Positions 18,554 through 27,039 are shown, counted from the stretch's first letter. The stretch is DNA of 64,000 nt from Dongia_A sp039808885 (GCA_039808885.1 JBDHTX010000018.1:1-64000), one strand, 5' to 3'. Program-made: numbers and translations. Notes: a model not told the origin generated them from the letters alone.

Positions 18554-18712
18554 CGGCGCGTCGAGCAGTTCGCGCAGGGCGCGCGCGAGCTCGGCCTTGC
18601 GGTGCGGCTTCGCCAGCAGGCGAACCGCGCGCAGGTCCGCGTCGCCCCCCGCCCCGTGATCGCCCGGGAAGCCGGACATCAGCAGCACCTTGATCCGCGG
18701 CCAGCGCGCCAT
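18554..18712 (-). pseudogene. Relic of a response-regulator receiver domain
   Basis: The minus strand encodes MARWPRIKVLLMSGFPGDHG and then LLAKPHRKAELARALRELLD. This matches the beta4-beta5-alpha5 part of CheY-like receiver domains found at the end of hybrid kinases, including the conserved KP of beta5. The N-terminal half with the phospho-acceptor Asp is absent and no start or ribosome-binding site is evident. The rest of the 18488-18915 gap holds no gene. It may be the remains of a hybrid kinase or regulator that worked near the kinase at 15513. Confidence 0.6.
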
Positions 18713-18915
18713 GGCCAGGCGGGCCCCGGCACGCCTTCCAGACGCACCCAGCCCGCGTCCCACCTTCCGGAACAGGCTTGAAAACTCAAGAGCGCGCAAT
18801 TGTTCAGCGTGACGCGGATCGGCGCAACAAAGCCGGCCCGTCATCGCTCCGCATGGCCGCTCGGCAAATGGCCTGAGCCGAACGACAGCGGCGACAAGGC
18901 AAGGCGCGGCTGCGG

Positions 18916-20322
18916 CTAGCCCATCCTCACCAGGTCGAGGGGCTGGGCGACGCCGCCGACCTCCACCTGGGCCAGGACGCGGTAGGCCGCGCGCGGTGCG
19001 AAGCCCTGGGCCAGCGCCGCGTCATAGGTCTCCTTCAGCGCCAGCGCGCGGCAGCCGAGCGCCTTGTTCTGCTTCTCCAGCTTGGCGGAGAGGTTCACCG
19101 CGTCGCCGATCACGGTGTATTCCAGCCGCGTCGCGTCGCCGACCGCGCCGGCGATGATGCGGCCCGAGGCGACGGCGCCGTTGATGACCAGGGGCGGGCG
19201 TCCGACCGCCTCCTGCGCCTGCACCCACTCCGCCGCCGCCTGCATGCAATCCTCCAGCGCGCGCAGGGCCCGCGCCGCGTAGTCCTCCTGCATCCGGGTG
19301 GCGCCGAAGGTCGCCATGATGCCGTCGCCGAGGAACTTGTCGATCGAGCCGCCGTGGCGCTGGATGATCGGCACCATCTGGCGCTGGTAGTCGGCCAGCA
19401 CGCCCATCACCTCCTGCGGGCTGGCGGTGGCGGCGAGCCTGGTGAAGCCGCGCACGTCGAGATTGAGGATCGCCGCCTCGCGCGCCTCGCCCTCGCCGGC
19501 GGTCAACTGGTGGCCGTCGCGGCTGATATGCCGGGCGATCTCGGGCGAGAAGAAGCGCGACAGGTTCTCCTGCGCGTGGCTGCCGGTCACCGCCTGGGTC
19601 ATCATCCGCCGGGCGCCGTGGATGGCGAAGGCCAGGATGGTGGTGACGGCGAGGATGGTGATGATCTTGTCGAACTCGGCGCCGAGCAGCACGGAATTCG
19701 ACGTCATGTAGTGGATGTAGTCGCGGGTGATCATGTTGTCGCCCGGGGTGACCGAGATGGCATAGCCGACCATCGCCAGCCAGCCGAGCGCCGCGGCGAG
19801 CCCGGCCAGCACGACGTAGCGCACCTCGAAGCGCAGCGCGCGGAGCGCGATGAAGATGTAGACGTATTGCTGGGTCGGCGCCTTCAGGTAGAACGACGCC
19901 GGCTGCATGTATTGCAGGTGGAAGCTCCAGATCAGGCTGTAGAGCAGCGCCATGTCGATGACGATCGACCCCGCCAGCAGCACGAAGCCCATGCGGATGC
20001 GGTAGGCCATGACGATGCGGATGATGGTCGCCGCGAAATAGGCGCCGATCGCGGCCGGGGTCAGCAGCCAGATCTCGGTGTTCATCGGCGCGGTCTGCCG
20101 CGCCAGGCCGTAGAGCACGCCGAAGGTGCAGATGATGGCGAGCTGGATCCAGCCGATCATCCGCTCGCTGCTGTCCTGCAGCCGCGTGATGCGCTCGCGC
20201 ACCACCGGCGGCAGGTCGGCATTGGCATCCCGGTCCCGGGCCATCATCGCCAACAGACGCATCCAGCCATCCTTCGGCCAAAACCATCGCAGCGCGGTCT
20301 CGCCCGCCGCCGAATATGCCAT
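18916..20322 (-). CDS. Membrane-bound class III adenylate/guanylate cyclase
   Basis: A 468-residue protein with about six membrane helices (residues 58-245) and a C-terminal class III cyclase domain. Metal-binding Asp289 is in ILNLDVRGFTRLA and Asp333 in KFLGDGIMATFG. The base-selecting Lys329 is in the same stretch. Thr403 in EYTVIGDAVNLSAKLE takes the place of the usual Asp, as in class IIIb enzymes. Asn410 is kept, but the transition-state Arg four residues later is Lys414. The product is probably cAMP. An alternative is a low-activity or regulatory cyclase. It is unrelated in sequence layout to Pycsar PycC cyclases. Confidence 0.85.
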   Translation of the reverse strand: MAYSAAGETALRWFWPKDGWMRLLAMMARDRDANADLPPVVRERITRLQDSSERMIGWIQLAIICTFGVLYGLARQTAPMNTEIWLLTPAAIGAYFAATIIRIVMAYRIRMGFVLLAGSIVIDMALLYSLIWSFHLQYMQPASFYLKAPTQQYVYIFIALRALRFEVRYVVLAGLAAALGWLAMVGYAISVTPGDNMITRDYIHYMTSNSVLLGAEFDKIITILAVTTILAFAIHGARRMMTQAVTGSHAQENLSRFFSPEIARHISRDGHQLTAGEGEAREAAILNLDVRGFTRLAATASPQEVMGVLADYQRQMVPIIQRHGGSIDKFLGDGIMATFGATRMQEDYAARALRALEDCMQAAAEWVQAQEAVGRPPLVINGAVASGRIIAGAVGDATRLEYTVIGDAVNLSAKLEKQNKALGCRALALKETYDAALAQGFAPRAAYRVLAQVEVGGVAQPLDLVRMG

Positions 20323-20372
20323 GTCGCACCTCTCTGCGGCTTACACATAGCCGAGAGGCCGATGCCTTTGGG

Positions 20373-21227
20373 TTATCGTTTCTCCGCCTGGCGCTTCTCC
20401 AGCCACAGGCTGGTGACCGGCCCGGCCGCCGCCGGCAGCTGGCCCAGCGGCCCGCCGGCGATGCGGTCGCGGAAGCGGCTGGCCGCATAGTGGCTGGCGA
20501 AGACGACGCGCCAGCCGCCGCCCAGCATCAGCGCCGCCACGGCCGATTGCTCGTTGTAGCCGCGCCATTCCCACGCCGCCGGATAGGAATCGGGCAGGAA
20601 GATGTCGTGGAAATGCACCAGCACGCCTTCCGGCAGGCGCGGCAGGATCTCGGTCAGCACCAGCTCCACGTCGCTGCCCGGCATCAGGATGTGGCTGGAA
20701 TCGACGAACAGCATGTCGCCCTCCGCCAGCGTGTCGAACAGCGCGCGGTCGGCCGCCTGCAGGGTGGCGCGCTCGAAGCGGATCGGCAGCTTGGAGAGAT
20801 CGGCGCGCGGCTGCGGGTCGATGGCGATGAGCTCGGTGGCAAGCCCGCCATCGGCGATGGCCCGGCAGGCGAAGCGGGTCGAGTGGCCGGAGCCGATCTC
20901 GATCAGGCGCCGCGGCGCGCGGGCGCGGACCAGCGTGTAGAGCATCGCCGCGTCGAGGCCGCAGAACCAGTCCTGGTTCCAGCGCGGCTGCGGCGCCGGC
21001 GCGGCGGCTTCGATCTTCAGCAGATCCGCGCCAAGCGATTCCAGCGCCTCGAGCGCCGCCTCCATCGCCGGCTCCGCCGCCGCATAGGCGCGCACCGCCG
21101 CCTCGTAGCGTCCCGGCGCCGTGACCGCGCGCGCGCGGGCATAGGGAATGAAGAAGCCCTTGCGGTCGAGCCCGGTGACCGTGTCGAGCCCGAAACACAG
21201 CCGCCGCCACCAGGTGCGCAGAGTCAT
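20373..21227 (-). CDS. Class I SAM-dependent methyltransferase
   Basis: A 284-residue protein. The SAM-binding motif is RLIEIGSGHSTRFACR (residues 107-122). It is followed by ELIAIDPQPR (acidic end of beta2), DMLFVDSSHILMPGSDV, and LVHFHDIFLPDSYP with the HD pair typical of the Methyltransf_24 group. Such enzymes often modify sugars or lipids. The start is not far from the repeat element at 21255, which separates it from the hydrolase gene. Confidence 0.8.
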   Translation of the reverse strand: MTLRTWWRRLCFGLDTVTGLDRKGFFIPYARARAVTAPGRYEAAVRAYAAAEPAMEAALEALESLGADLLKIEAAAPAPQPRWNQDWFCGLDAAMLYTLVRARAPRRLIEIGSGHSTRFACRAIADGGLATELIAIDPQPRADLSKLPIRFERATLQAADRALFDTLAEGDMLFVDSSHILMPGSDVELVLTEILPRLPEGVLVHFHDIFLPDSYPAAWEWRGYNEQSAVAALMLGGGWRVVFASHYAASRFRDRIAGGPLGQLPAAAGPVTSLWLEKRQAEKR

Positions 21228-21254
21228 GATAGTGGCCCTCCTCGCGTCACCTCT

Positions 21255-21440
21255 CCTTCCCCCCTTGCGGGGGAAGGCAACGAAGCCTTGGCGAGCGGAG
21301 CGAGCCTAGGCGAAGTCGGAAGGGGGGTCGCACGTCCTGCGGACGCGCATCGCCGGAGGCGATACAGGCGAAGGCTCCTGATGGATAGACCCGGCGCTGC
21401 AGCACCCCCCTTCCCAACCTTCCCCCGCAAGGGGGGAAGG
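21255..21440 (-). repeat. 185-bp dispersed element, copy 1
   Basis: The element is bounded by CCTTCC-rich palindromes at 21255-21277 and 21418-21440 (arms CCTTCCCCC and GGGGGAAGG). Its complement matches 36015-36190 along most of its length, including TCGCCTCCGGCGATGCG and CTAGGCTCGCTC. It fills the gap between two minus-strand genes. Confidence 0.85.
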
Positions 21441-21476
21441 GGTTCACCGAGCACGGCAGCAAGCGCATGCGATTCC

Positions 21477-22319
21477 CTACAGCGCGATCTCGAGCCCCTC
21501 GCGGGCGACGAGGGTGCCGGGGCGGGCGGCCTCGGCGTCGCGGGCGATGCGGTCCATGAAATCGTCGTCGTGGCTGGGATCGTGGTGGAAGACCACCAGG
21601 CGGCCGACCTTGGCGGCGTCGGCGAGGCGCGCGCCCTCCTGCCAGGTCGAGTGGCCCCAGCCCTCGAACTTCGGATATTCCTCGTCCGTGTAGGTGCAGT
21701 CGTAGATCATGTAATCCGCGCCCTCGACCAGGTGCAGGATCAGGGGGTCGGGATGGCCCGGCTCATGCTCGCAATCGGTGATGTAGCAGAGCGAGCGGCC
21801 GCCGAAATCGATGCGGTAGCCGGTGGCCCCGTTCGGATGGTTGAGCGGCGTGGTGCGGATGGTGACGCCGGGGCGCGGCGTCAGCGTGTCGCCGGCGGCG
21901 AAATCGTGGTAGTCGGGCCGCGAGGCGAAGACGTCGAGCGGCACCGGGAACAGCGGCTCCACCATCATGCCGCTGATCGCGTCGCGCAAGGTGGTGCGCG
22001 GCTTCAGGTGCCCGGCCCACAGGCGCAGATTGCTGGCCGGCTGGTAGAGCGGCGCGAAGAACGGCAGGCCGACGATGTGGTCGAGATGGGTGTGGGTGAA
22101 ATAGATGTCGGCGTCGATCGGCGATTCCGCCAGCAGCTTCTGCCCCAGCGGCCGCATGCCGCTGCCGCCGTCGAGGATCAGCAGGTATTTGCCGCAGCGC
22201 ACTTCGATGCAGGAGGTGTTGCCGCCATAGCGGACGTATTCCGGCCCGGGGCAGCTGAGCGACCCGCGCACTCCCCAGAATCGTGCCGTGAAGCGCGCCG
22301 TATCGGCTGCCGTCGTCAC
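21477..22319 (-). CDS. Metallo-beta-lactamase fold hydrolase
   Basis: A 280-residue hydrolase starting at GTG 22319, which has GGGAG eight bases upstream; the longer GTG start at 22361 lacks this. The zinc motif THTHLDH is at residues 75-81. It is preceded by ILDGGSGMRPLG and followed by TTPLNHPNGATGYRIDFGG, YITDCEHEPG and LVVFHHDPSHDDD, typical of the Lactamase_B_2 group near RNase Z and phosphodiesterases. N-terminal FWGVRGSLSCPG is shared with bacterial MBL proteins of unknown substrate that occur with cyclic-nucleotide signalling genes. A phosphodiesterase role is possible but unproven. Confidence 0.85.
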   Translation of the reverse strand: MTTAADTARFTARFWGVRGSLSCPGPEYVRYGGNTSCIEVRCGKYLLILDGGSGMRPLGQKLLAESPIDADIYFTHTHLDHIVGLPFFAPLYQPASNLRLWAGHLKPRTTLRDAISGMMVEPLFPVPLDVFASRPDYHDFAAGDTLTPRPGVTIRTTPLNHPNGATGYRIDFGGRSLCYITDCEHEPGHPDPLILHLVEGADYMIYDCTYTDEEYPKFEGWGHSTWQEGARLADAAKVGRLVVFHHDPSHDDDFMDRIARDAEAARPGTLVAREGLEIAL

Positions 22320-22482
22320 CTGTTCAACTCCCGGCGTCCCCGGTACACGCGACGGCCGCACCCACGGCCGGAACGATAAACCGCCCTGCTATCCCGTGCC
22401 GCGATCGGCTCCGGCGCATCCCGCTAGGCGGCGCGGGGGGATGATGGCATTGTTTCGCGGCCCAGGAAAAGGGGAATGTTTT

Positions 22483-23715
22483 ATGGCGCAAGAGCCTGAA
22501 CCGGCTCGAAAAACCTTGTGGCGCGGGGTGGCTCTCGGACTCGGGCTCAGCTGCTTCGCCGCCTACCAGCAATTCAAGTTGCCGCCGGTTCTGCCCGACC
22601 TTCTGCGCGAATTCCCGCATGGGCCCGCCATCGCCGCCGGCTTCATGTCGATCTACGCGCTGATCGGCCTGCTGGTTTCACAGCCGCTCGGCCGCTGGCT
22701 GCAGGGCGCCGAAAGCCAGGCCGGGCTCGGCCAAGCCGGGGTGAAGTCGCATCTGGGCCTGGGCCTGGCCCTGGCCGGGCTACTCAGCGCCGCCGGCAGC
22801 GCCCTCGGCCTGCTGTGGCCGCAAAGCGCCGCCTTGTTCCTCGGCGGCCGCGGGCTCGAGGGCCTCGCCTTCGCCATCTGCGCCATCGCCGGGCCGGCCA
22901 TCGCGGCGCAATCCGCGGCGCCCCGCGACCTGCCGCTGGTGACCGGCCTGCTCGCCGGCTGGATCCCGATCGGCCAGATCGCCGGCGCGCTCGCCGCCTG
23001 GGCGATTCCCGATTGGCGCTTCCTCTGGCTCATCGGGCTGGCGCTCGGCCTGCTGCTGGCCCTGTTCGGCCGGCGCGGCGCCAGCGCGGCGCAGCGCCGC
23101 GCCCTGCCGCCGGAGGTCCTGTCGTCGCGGCAGAAGCGCCTGCTGTGGCTCGGCGGCTCCATCTTCCTGCTGTGGTCGGGGCAGTATTTCGCCTTCATGA
23201 CCTGGCTCACCTCCTATCTGGAGCTGCGCTACGGCCTGTCCCTCCGCGAATCTATCGGCGCCTATCTGCTGCCCGTGGTGGTGCTGCTGGTGTTCAACGT
23301 GGCGACCGGCTGGGCGCTCGGCCGCGGGCTGAAGCTGCTGCACACGCTGATCTTCGCCCTGTTGTCCCAGGCGGTGGTGTGGGCGGCGGCCCCTTTCGCC
23401 GACGGCTGGCCCGGCATCGCCCTGCTGGCGCTCTATGGCATCGGCGCCGGCGTGGTGCCGACCTGCCTGTTCCAGCTGCCGCACCGCATCGTCGGCGGCG
23501 CCGCGCGGGCCGGGGCCTATGGCATCGTCATGGCGGCGCGCAATGTCGGGGTGTTCTGCGGCCCGCTGGTGCTCGGCCTGCTGGTCAAGGGGCCGGCGGA
23601 CTGGCCGCTCGGCTTCGGCATCTTCACCGCCGTCACCCTCGGCGCCATGGGCCTCGCCATCCTGCTGCGCGTGCTGATCGGCCCGCCACCCGGTGCGATC
23701 ATGGCCCAATCGTGA
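22483..23715 (+). CDS. MFS transporter, CynX/NimT-like
   Basis: A 410-residue membrane protein with twelve predicted helices. ATG 22483 has AAGGGGA about nine bases upstream and removes a non-conserved N-terminal stretch. Landmarks are CFAAYQQFKLPPVLPDLLRE at the N-terminus, SQPLGRWLQG, and the mid-loop RRALPPEVLSSRQKRLLW. The compact layout with long periplasmic-side N-terminal helix resembles cyanate/nitrate-type MFS members. It is divergent to the metallo-hydrolase and followed by a TauE-like gene after 10 bases. Confidence 0.82.
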   Translation: MAQEPEPARKTLWRGVALGLGLSCFAAYQQFKLPPVLPDLLREFPHGPAIAAGFMSIYALIGLLVSQPLGRWLQGAESQAGLGQAGVKSHLGLGLALAGLLSAAGSALGLLWPQSAALFLGGRGLEGLAFAICAIAGPAIAAQSAAPRDLPLVTGLLAGWIPIGQIAGALAAWAIPDWRFLWLIGLALGLLLALFGRRGASAAQRRALPPEVLSSRQKRLLWLGGSIFLLWSGQYFAFMTWLTSYLELRYGLSLRESIGAYLLPVVVLLVFNVATGWALGRGLKLLHTLIFALLSQAVVWAAAPFADGWPGIALLALYGIGAGVVPTCLFQLPHRIVGGAARAGAYGIVMAARNVGVFCGPLVLGLLVKGPADWPLGFGIFTAVTLGAMGLAILLRVLIGPPPGAIMAQS

Positions 23716-23725
23716 CTGCCCGCGC

Positions 23726-24499
23726 ATGACCTACACGACGACCATCTACTATGTGTCGCAGCCGCTCTGGCCGCTCGCCTATCTGGCCGGCGTTGCCTTC
23801 GTGGCGGCGCTGGCGCGCGGCTTTTCCGGTTTCGGCGGCGCGCTCATCTTCGTGCCTCTGGCAAGCGCCGTCTTCGGCCCCCAGGTGGCCGCCCCGATCC
23901 TGATGCTGGTCGACGGCGTGCTGCAGCTCACCTTGATGAAGAACGCCTGGCGCATCGGCGCGCGCCGCGAAGTGGGCATCATGGCGCTGGGCGCGCTGGC
24001 CGGCATTCCGCTCGGCGTGCTGGCGCTGAAGCATCTCGACCCTGTGGTGCTGCGCTGGGGCATTTCCGGCCTCACCATCGCCATGCTGGCGCTGCTGATG
24101 TCGGGCTGGCGCTATCACGGCCAGCCGCGGCGGCCGCTCACCGTCGGCGTCGGCTTCCTCTCCGGCCTGCTCTCCGGCGCCATCCAGGCCGGCGGCCCGC
24201 CGGTCGTCGCCTATTGGCTGGGCGGCGGCAACGCGGCCGCCACCATGCGCGCCAACATCATCCTGTTCTTCTTCTGCACCTCGATCGCCTCCGGCCTCAC
24301 CTATCTCGCCGCCGGGCTGCTCGATGCGGGAGTCGTGATCCTCGCCCTGGCGGCGATGCCGGGCTACGCCCTTGGCCTGTTCCTCGGCACCCGCATGTTC
24401 CGCCTGGCCAGCGAACTGACCTTCCGCCGCGCCTGCTACACGCTGATCGCCGCCGCCGCGGTCATCTCGCTGCCGGCGCTCGATTCCATCCTGCGCTAG
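23726..24499 (+). CDS. TauE/SafE family anion exporter
   Basis: A 257-residue membrane protein with about eight hydrophobic segments. The first repeat has ARGFSGFGGALIFVPLASAV and the second SGLLSGAIQAGGPPVVAYWL. This pair of glycine-rich half-helices is the hallmark of the TauE/SafE family, whose members export sulfite or organosulfonates. The start ATG at 23726 follows the MFS stop by 10 bases, so the two transporters are likely co-transcribed. Confidence 0.88.
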   Translation: MTYTTTIYYVSQPLWPLAYLAGVAFVAALARGFSGFGGALIFVPLASAVFGPQVAAPILMLVDGVLQLTLMKNAWRIGARREVGIMALGALAGIPLGVLALKHLDPVVLRWGISGLTIAMLALLMSGWRYHGQPRRPLTVGVGFLSGLLSGAIQAGGPPVVAYWLGGGNAAATMRANIILFFFCTSIASGLTYLAAGLLDAGVVILALAAMPGYALGLFLGTRMFRLASELTFRRACYTLIAAAAVISLPALDSILR

Positions 24500-24564
24500 A
24501 CGCTTCCGCCGCCGGCGAGATGATCGCGGCGGCGGGCCAGGCCGGACGACGCCGTCCCGCCCGC

Positions 24565-24620
24565 TTGACTCCTTTTTCCCGGTTGTGTACTGATCGGTAC
24601 AAATTGGACCGAACGGTACA
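24565..24620 (+). promoter_or_regulatory. Promoter with two TetR-type operator palindromes
   Basis: A -35-like TTGACT is at 24565-24570. The near-perfect palindrome TGTACTGATCGGTACA is at 24586-24601, where the -10 region should be. A second, similar half-perfect copy TGGACCGAACGGTACA is at 24605-24620. The TetR-family gene one gene downstream is the obvious candidate repressor, giving autoregulation of both genes. Confidence 0.7.
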
Positions 24621-24633
24621 TAAAGGATCGCCC

Positions 24634-25101
24634 ATGTCCCGCCCGCCCCTGCCGCCCTTCACCCGCGAGACCGCCCTGCAGAAGGTGCGCATGGCCGAGG
24701 ATGGCTGGAATTCCTGCGACCCGGAGCGCGTCTCGCTCGCCTATACCGAGGACAGCCAGTGGCGCAACCGCGCCGAGTTCCCGCGCGGCCGGGCCCAGAT
24801 CGTCGAGTTCCTGAAGCGCAAATGGGCGCGCGAATTGGAATACCGCCTGATCAAGGAGCTCTGGGCCTTCGCCGACAACCGCATCGCCGTGCGCTTCGCC
24901 TATGAATGGCGCGACGATGCCGGCAACTGGTTCCGCTCCTACGGCAACGAGAACTGGGAATTCGATGCCGAGGGCCTGATGCGGCTGCGCTTCGCCAGCA
25001 TCAACGACTTGCCGATCAAGGAAGCCGAGCGGAAATACCACTGGGACCGCTCGAAGCCGCGCCCGGCCGACCATCCGTCCTTGAGCGATCTCGGTCTCTA
25101 G
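24634..25101 (+). CDS. DUF1348 (SnoaL/NTF2-like) protein
   Basis: A 155-residue protein with the NTF2-like cone fold of family DUF1348. Landmarks are KVRMAEDGWNSCDPERV, YTEDSQWRNRAEFPRGR, VEFLKRKWARELEYRLIKEL, VRFAYEWRDDAGNWFRSYGN and PIKEAERKYHW. Members are usually small enzymes or binding proteins of unknown substrate, often with TetR regulators. AAAGGATCG lies just upstream of ATG 24634. It sits directly behind the operator pair and 8 bases before the TetR gene. Confidence 0.88.
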   Translation: MSRPPLPPFTRETALQKVRMAEDGWNSCDPERVSLAYTEDSQWRNRAEFPRGRAQIVEFLKRKWARELEYRLIKELWAFADNRIAVRFAYEWRDDAGNWFRSYGNENWEFDAEGLMRLRFASINDLPIKEAERKYHWDRSKPRPADHPSLSDLGL

Positions 25102-25109
25102 GGCCGCCG

Positions 25110-25667
25110 GTGAAGACCGTCCACCAGCGCGCCGACGTGCTGCCCGCCTTGGGCGAGGTGTTCCGCGAGCATGGCTTCGAGGGCGCCAGCCTGGCGCTGA
25201 TCGGCGCGCGCACCGGCCTCGGCAAGGGCAGCCTCTACCACTTCTTCCCCGGCGGGAAGGAGGAGATGGCGGAAGCGGTGCTGGCCGAGATCGATACCTG
25301 GTTCGCGCGCGAGATCTTCGCGCCGCTGCGCGGCGCCAAGGATGCCGGCAAGGCCATCGCCGCCATGCTGGCCGCGACCGACGGCTATTTCCGCTCCGGC
25401 CGCCGCGTCTGTCTCATCGGCGCCTTCGCGCTGGGCGACGTGCGCGACCGTTTCGCCCGCCGCGTCGACGGCTATTTCGCCGCCTGGCAGGAGGCGCTGG
25501 CGGCGGCGCTCCGCCGCCTCGGCCACAGGAAGTCGGCCGCCGCGGCGTTGAGCGAGGAGGCCGTCGCCGGCATCCAGGGCGCCCTGGTCCTCGCCCGCGC
25601 CCGCAACGATCCCGACATCTTCCGCCGCAGCCTGAGACGGTTGGGCGAAAGGTTGCTGGAAATCTGA
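25110..25667 (+). CDS. TetR/AcrR family transcriptional regulator (LmrA/YxaF-like)
   Basis: A 185-residue repressor starting at GTG 25110. The DNA-binding helix-turn-helix is at about residues 10-50 (GFEGASLALIGARTGLGKGS, then LYHFFPGGKEEM). The C-terminal half resembles the LmrA/YxaF branch (VCLIGAFALGDVRDRFARRV). It is the likely ligand-sensing repressor of its own operon through the two palindromes upstream of the DUF1348 gene. Confidence 0.88.
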   Translation: MKTVHQRADVLPALGEVFREHGFEGASLALIGARTGLGKGSLYHFFPGGKEEMAEAVLAEIDTWFAREIFAPLRGAKDAGKAIAAMLAATDGYFRSGRRVCLIGAFALGDVRDRFARRVDGYFAAWQEALAAALRRLGHRKSAAAALSEEAVAGIQGALVLARARNDPDIFRRSLRRLGERLLEI

Positions 25668-25696
25668 CAACGCGCACGAACGCCGCCACGGCCCCG

Positions 25697-25733
25697 ATCG
25701 TCATCCCGGCCGCGCAGCGCGCCGGGATCCACA
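25697..25733 (+). repeat. REP palindrome
   Basis: The sequence is ATCGTCATCCCGGCC, a short centre, then GCCGGGATCC. An inverted partner follows at 25784-25813. Both lie in the 198-base non-coding gap after the TetR gene. Confidence 0.8.
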
Positions 25734-25783
25734 GTGCAACCGCACGAACGGAGGTCGTGACCACGGTTCTTGCCGCGGCGAAA

Positions 25784-25813
25784 TGGATCCCGGCGCAAGG
25801 CCGGGATGACGAA
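25784..25813 (-). repeat. REP palindrome, inverted
   Basis: It reads TGGATCCCGG...CCGGGATGACGAA, the reverse orientation of the copy at 25697. Together they could form a larger stem-loop downstream of the TetR gene and the convergent FMN reductase gene. Confidence 0.8.
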
Positions 25814-25865
25814 GCGGAGAACGGCGCCTTCAGCGCCAATGCGCCAATGCATCAGCGCCAATGCG

Positions 25866-26426
25866 TCAGTGGTGATGCGTCTGCTTGGCGACCCAGCCGG
25901 CGAAGGCGTCGACGAAGCCCTGCAGGATCTGCTTCGCCGCCGGGTCGGTGACGTTGTGGTCGGCGTCGAACACGCCTTCCTTGTAGAGGAAATAGACTTC
26001 CGGCCGGCCGAGCAGCGCGATGCCCTGGGCCACCAGGATGGAGCGCAGATGATCCTGCGCGATGGCAGTGCCGACCTGGCCGCCGGAGGTGCCGATGATG
26101 GCGCCCGGCTTGCCCACCCAGTTGCTCTGGCCATAGGGCCGCGCCACCCAGTCGATGACGTTCTTCAGCGCCGCGGGGATCGAGCGGCTGTGCTCGGGGG
26201 TGACGAACAGCACCGCGTCGGCCCCGGCGATGACGCCCTTCACCCGCGTCGCCGCGGCGGGAAAGCTCGCCTCGAGGTCCTGGTTGTAGAGCGGCAGGTC
26301 GGCGAGATCGACCAGCTGCAAATCGAGCTTGCCGGCCGCCAACTTCGCCACCGCGAGCGCCAGCTTCTTGTTGATCGATTCCTTGCGCAGGCTGCCGTTG
26401 ACGACGGCGACTTTGGGAAGGCCCAT
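25866..26426 (-). CDS. NAD(P)H-dependent FMN reductase
   Basis: A 186-residue flavodoxin-like quinone or chromate reductase of the FMN_red family. The FMN phosphate loop is VVNGSLRKESINKKLA near the N-terminus. LYNQDLEASFP, FVTPEHSRSIPAALKNVIDW and GTSGGQVGTAIAQDHLR follow in the family order. The start has AAAGGA upstream. It is divergent to the HxlR regulator gene, a common pairing in which the regulator senses electrophiles or quinones and induces the reductase. The three C-terminal His residues (THHH) are native. Confidence 0.9.
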   Translation of the reverse strand: MGLPKVAVVNGSLRKESINKKLALAVAKLAAGKLDLQLVDLADLPLYNQDLEASFPAAATRVKGVIAGADAVLFVTPEHSRSIPAALKNVIDWVARPYGQSNWVGKPGAIIGTSGGQVGTAIAQDHLRSILVAQGIALLGRPEVYFLYKEGVFDADHNVTDPAAKQILQGFVDAFAGWVAKQTHHH

Positions 26427-26447
26427 TTCACAGTCCTTTCTTGTGGT

Positions 26448-26516
26448 ATGGATTTGTGCCCAGGAACGATTTGTATCTAGTATTGATTTGTAACCCGGGC
26501 TGAATATGTAACCGTC
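26448..26516. promoter_or_regulatory. Divergent control region of the reductase and HxlR genes
   Basis: GATTTGT occurs three times in this AT-richer patch (in GGATTTGTGCC, CGATTTGTATC and TGATTTGTAACC), spaced about 20 bases apart. Such direct repeats between an HxlR gene and its divergent target are good operator candidates. No single palindrome stands out. Confidence 0.45.
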
Positions 26517-26589
26517 AGGGATACGCGCAAGAAGGCACAAGGTTGACACTCTGGTCACACCGGGTGAACCAGGCATCGAAAGGACGATC

Positions 26590-27039
26590 ATGCGGCCGAG
26601 CAAGAAGCATCTGTCGGAGAACTGCCAGGCGGTGAGCCAGGTGCTCTCCCGCGTCGGCGACAAGTGGAGCGTGCTGGTGGTCTCCATCCTCGGCCGCGGC
26701 CCGATGCGCTTCAACGAGCTGAAGCGCACCGTCAACGGCATCTCGCAGCGCATGCTGACCCTGACGCTGCGCGCGCTGGAGCGCGACGGGCTGGTGACGC
26801 GCACGGTGTTCCCCTCGGTGCCGCCGCGGGTCGATTACGACCTCACCGCGTTGGGCCGCTCGCTGCTGGTGCCGGTCTCCGCGCTCGCCGCCTGGGCCAT
26901 CGACCACCGCGCCGCCATCGCCGCCGCCCAGCTGAAGTTCGACGCGAAGGCGGCGGATGAGCGCTCGAAAGCCGCCGAGAACACCGCTCCATCCACAAGA
27001 CCGATGCATCCACAAATGGCATCGTCACCCCGGCCTTGA
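26590..27039 (+). CDS. HxlR family transcriptional regulator
   Basis: A 149-residue winged-helix regulator. The family opening NCQAVSQVLSRVGDKWSVLV starts at residue 11 and carries the conserved Cys12, the redox-sensing residue in HypR/YodB-type members. RFNELKRTVNGISQRMLT is the recognition region, and RTVFPSVPPRVDYDLTALG the wing. The last 40 residues are not family sequence: they run into a REP repeat, which supplies the codons for ASSPRP and the TGA stop. Confidence 0.92.
   Translation: MRPSKKHLSENCQAVSQVLSRVGDKWSVLVVSILGRGPMRFNELKRTVNGISQRMLTLTLRALERDGLVTRTVFPSVPPRVDYDLTALGRSLLVPVSALAAWAIDHRAAIAAAQLKFDAKAADERSKAAENTAPSTRPMHPQMASSPRP

Noticed and set aside
20316..22379. 687-codon plus-strand frame over the methyltransferase and hydrolase genes
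   Set aside because: It is a GC-driven shadow; both minus-strand genes have intact family motifs.
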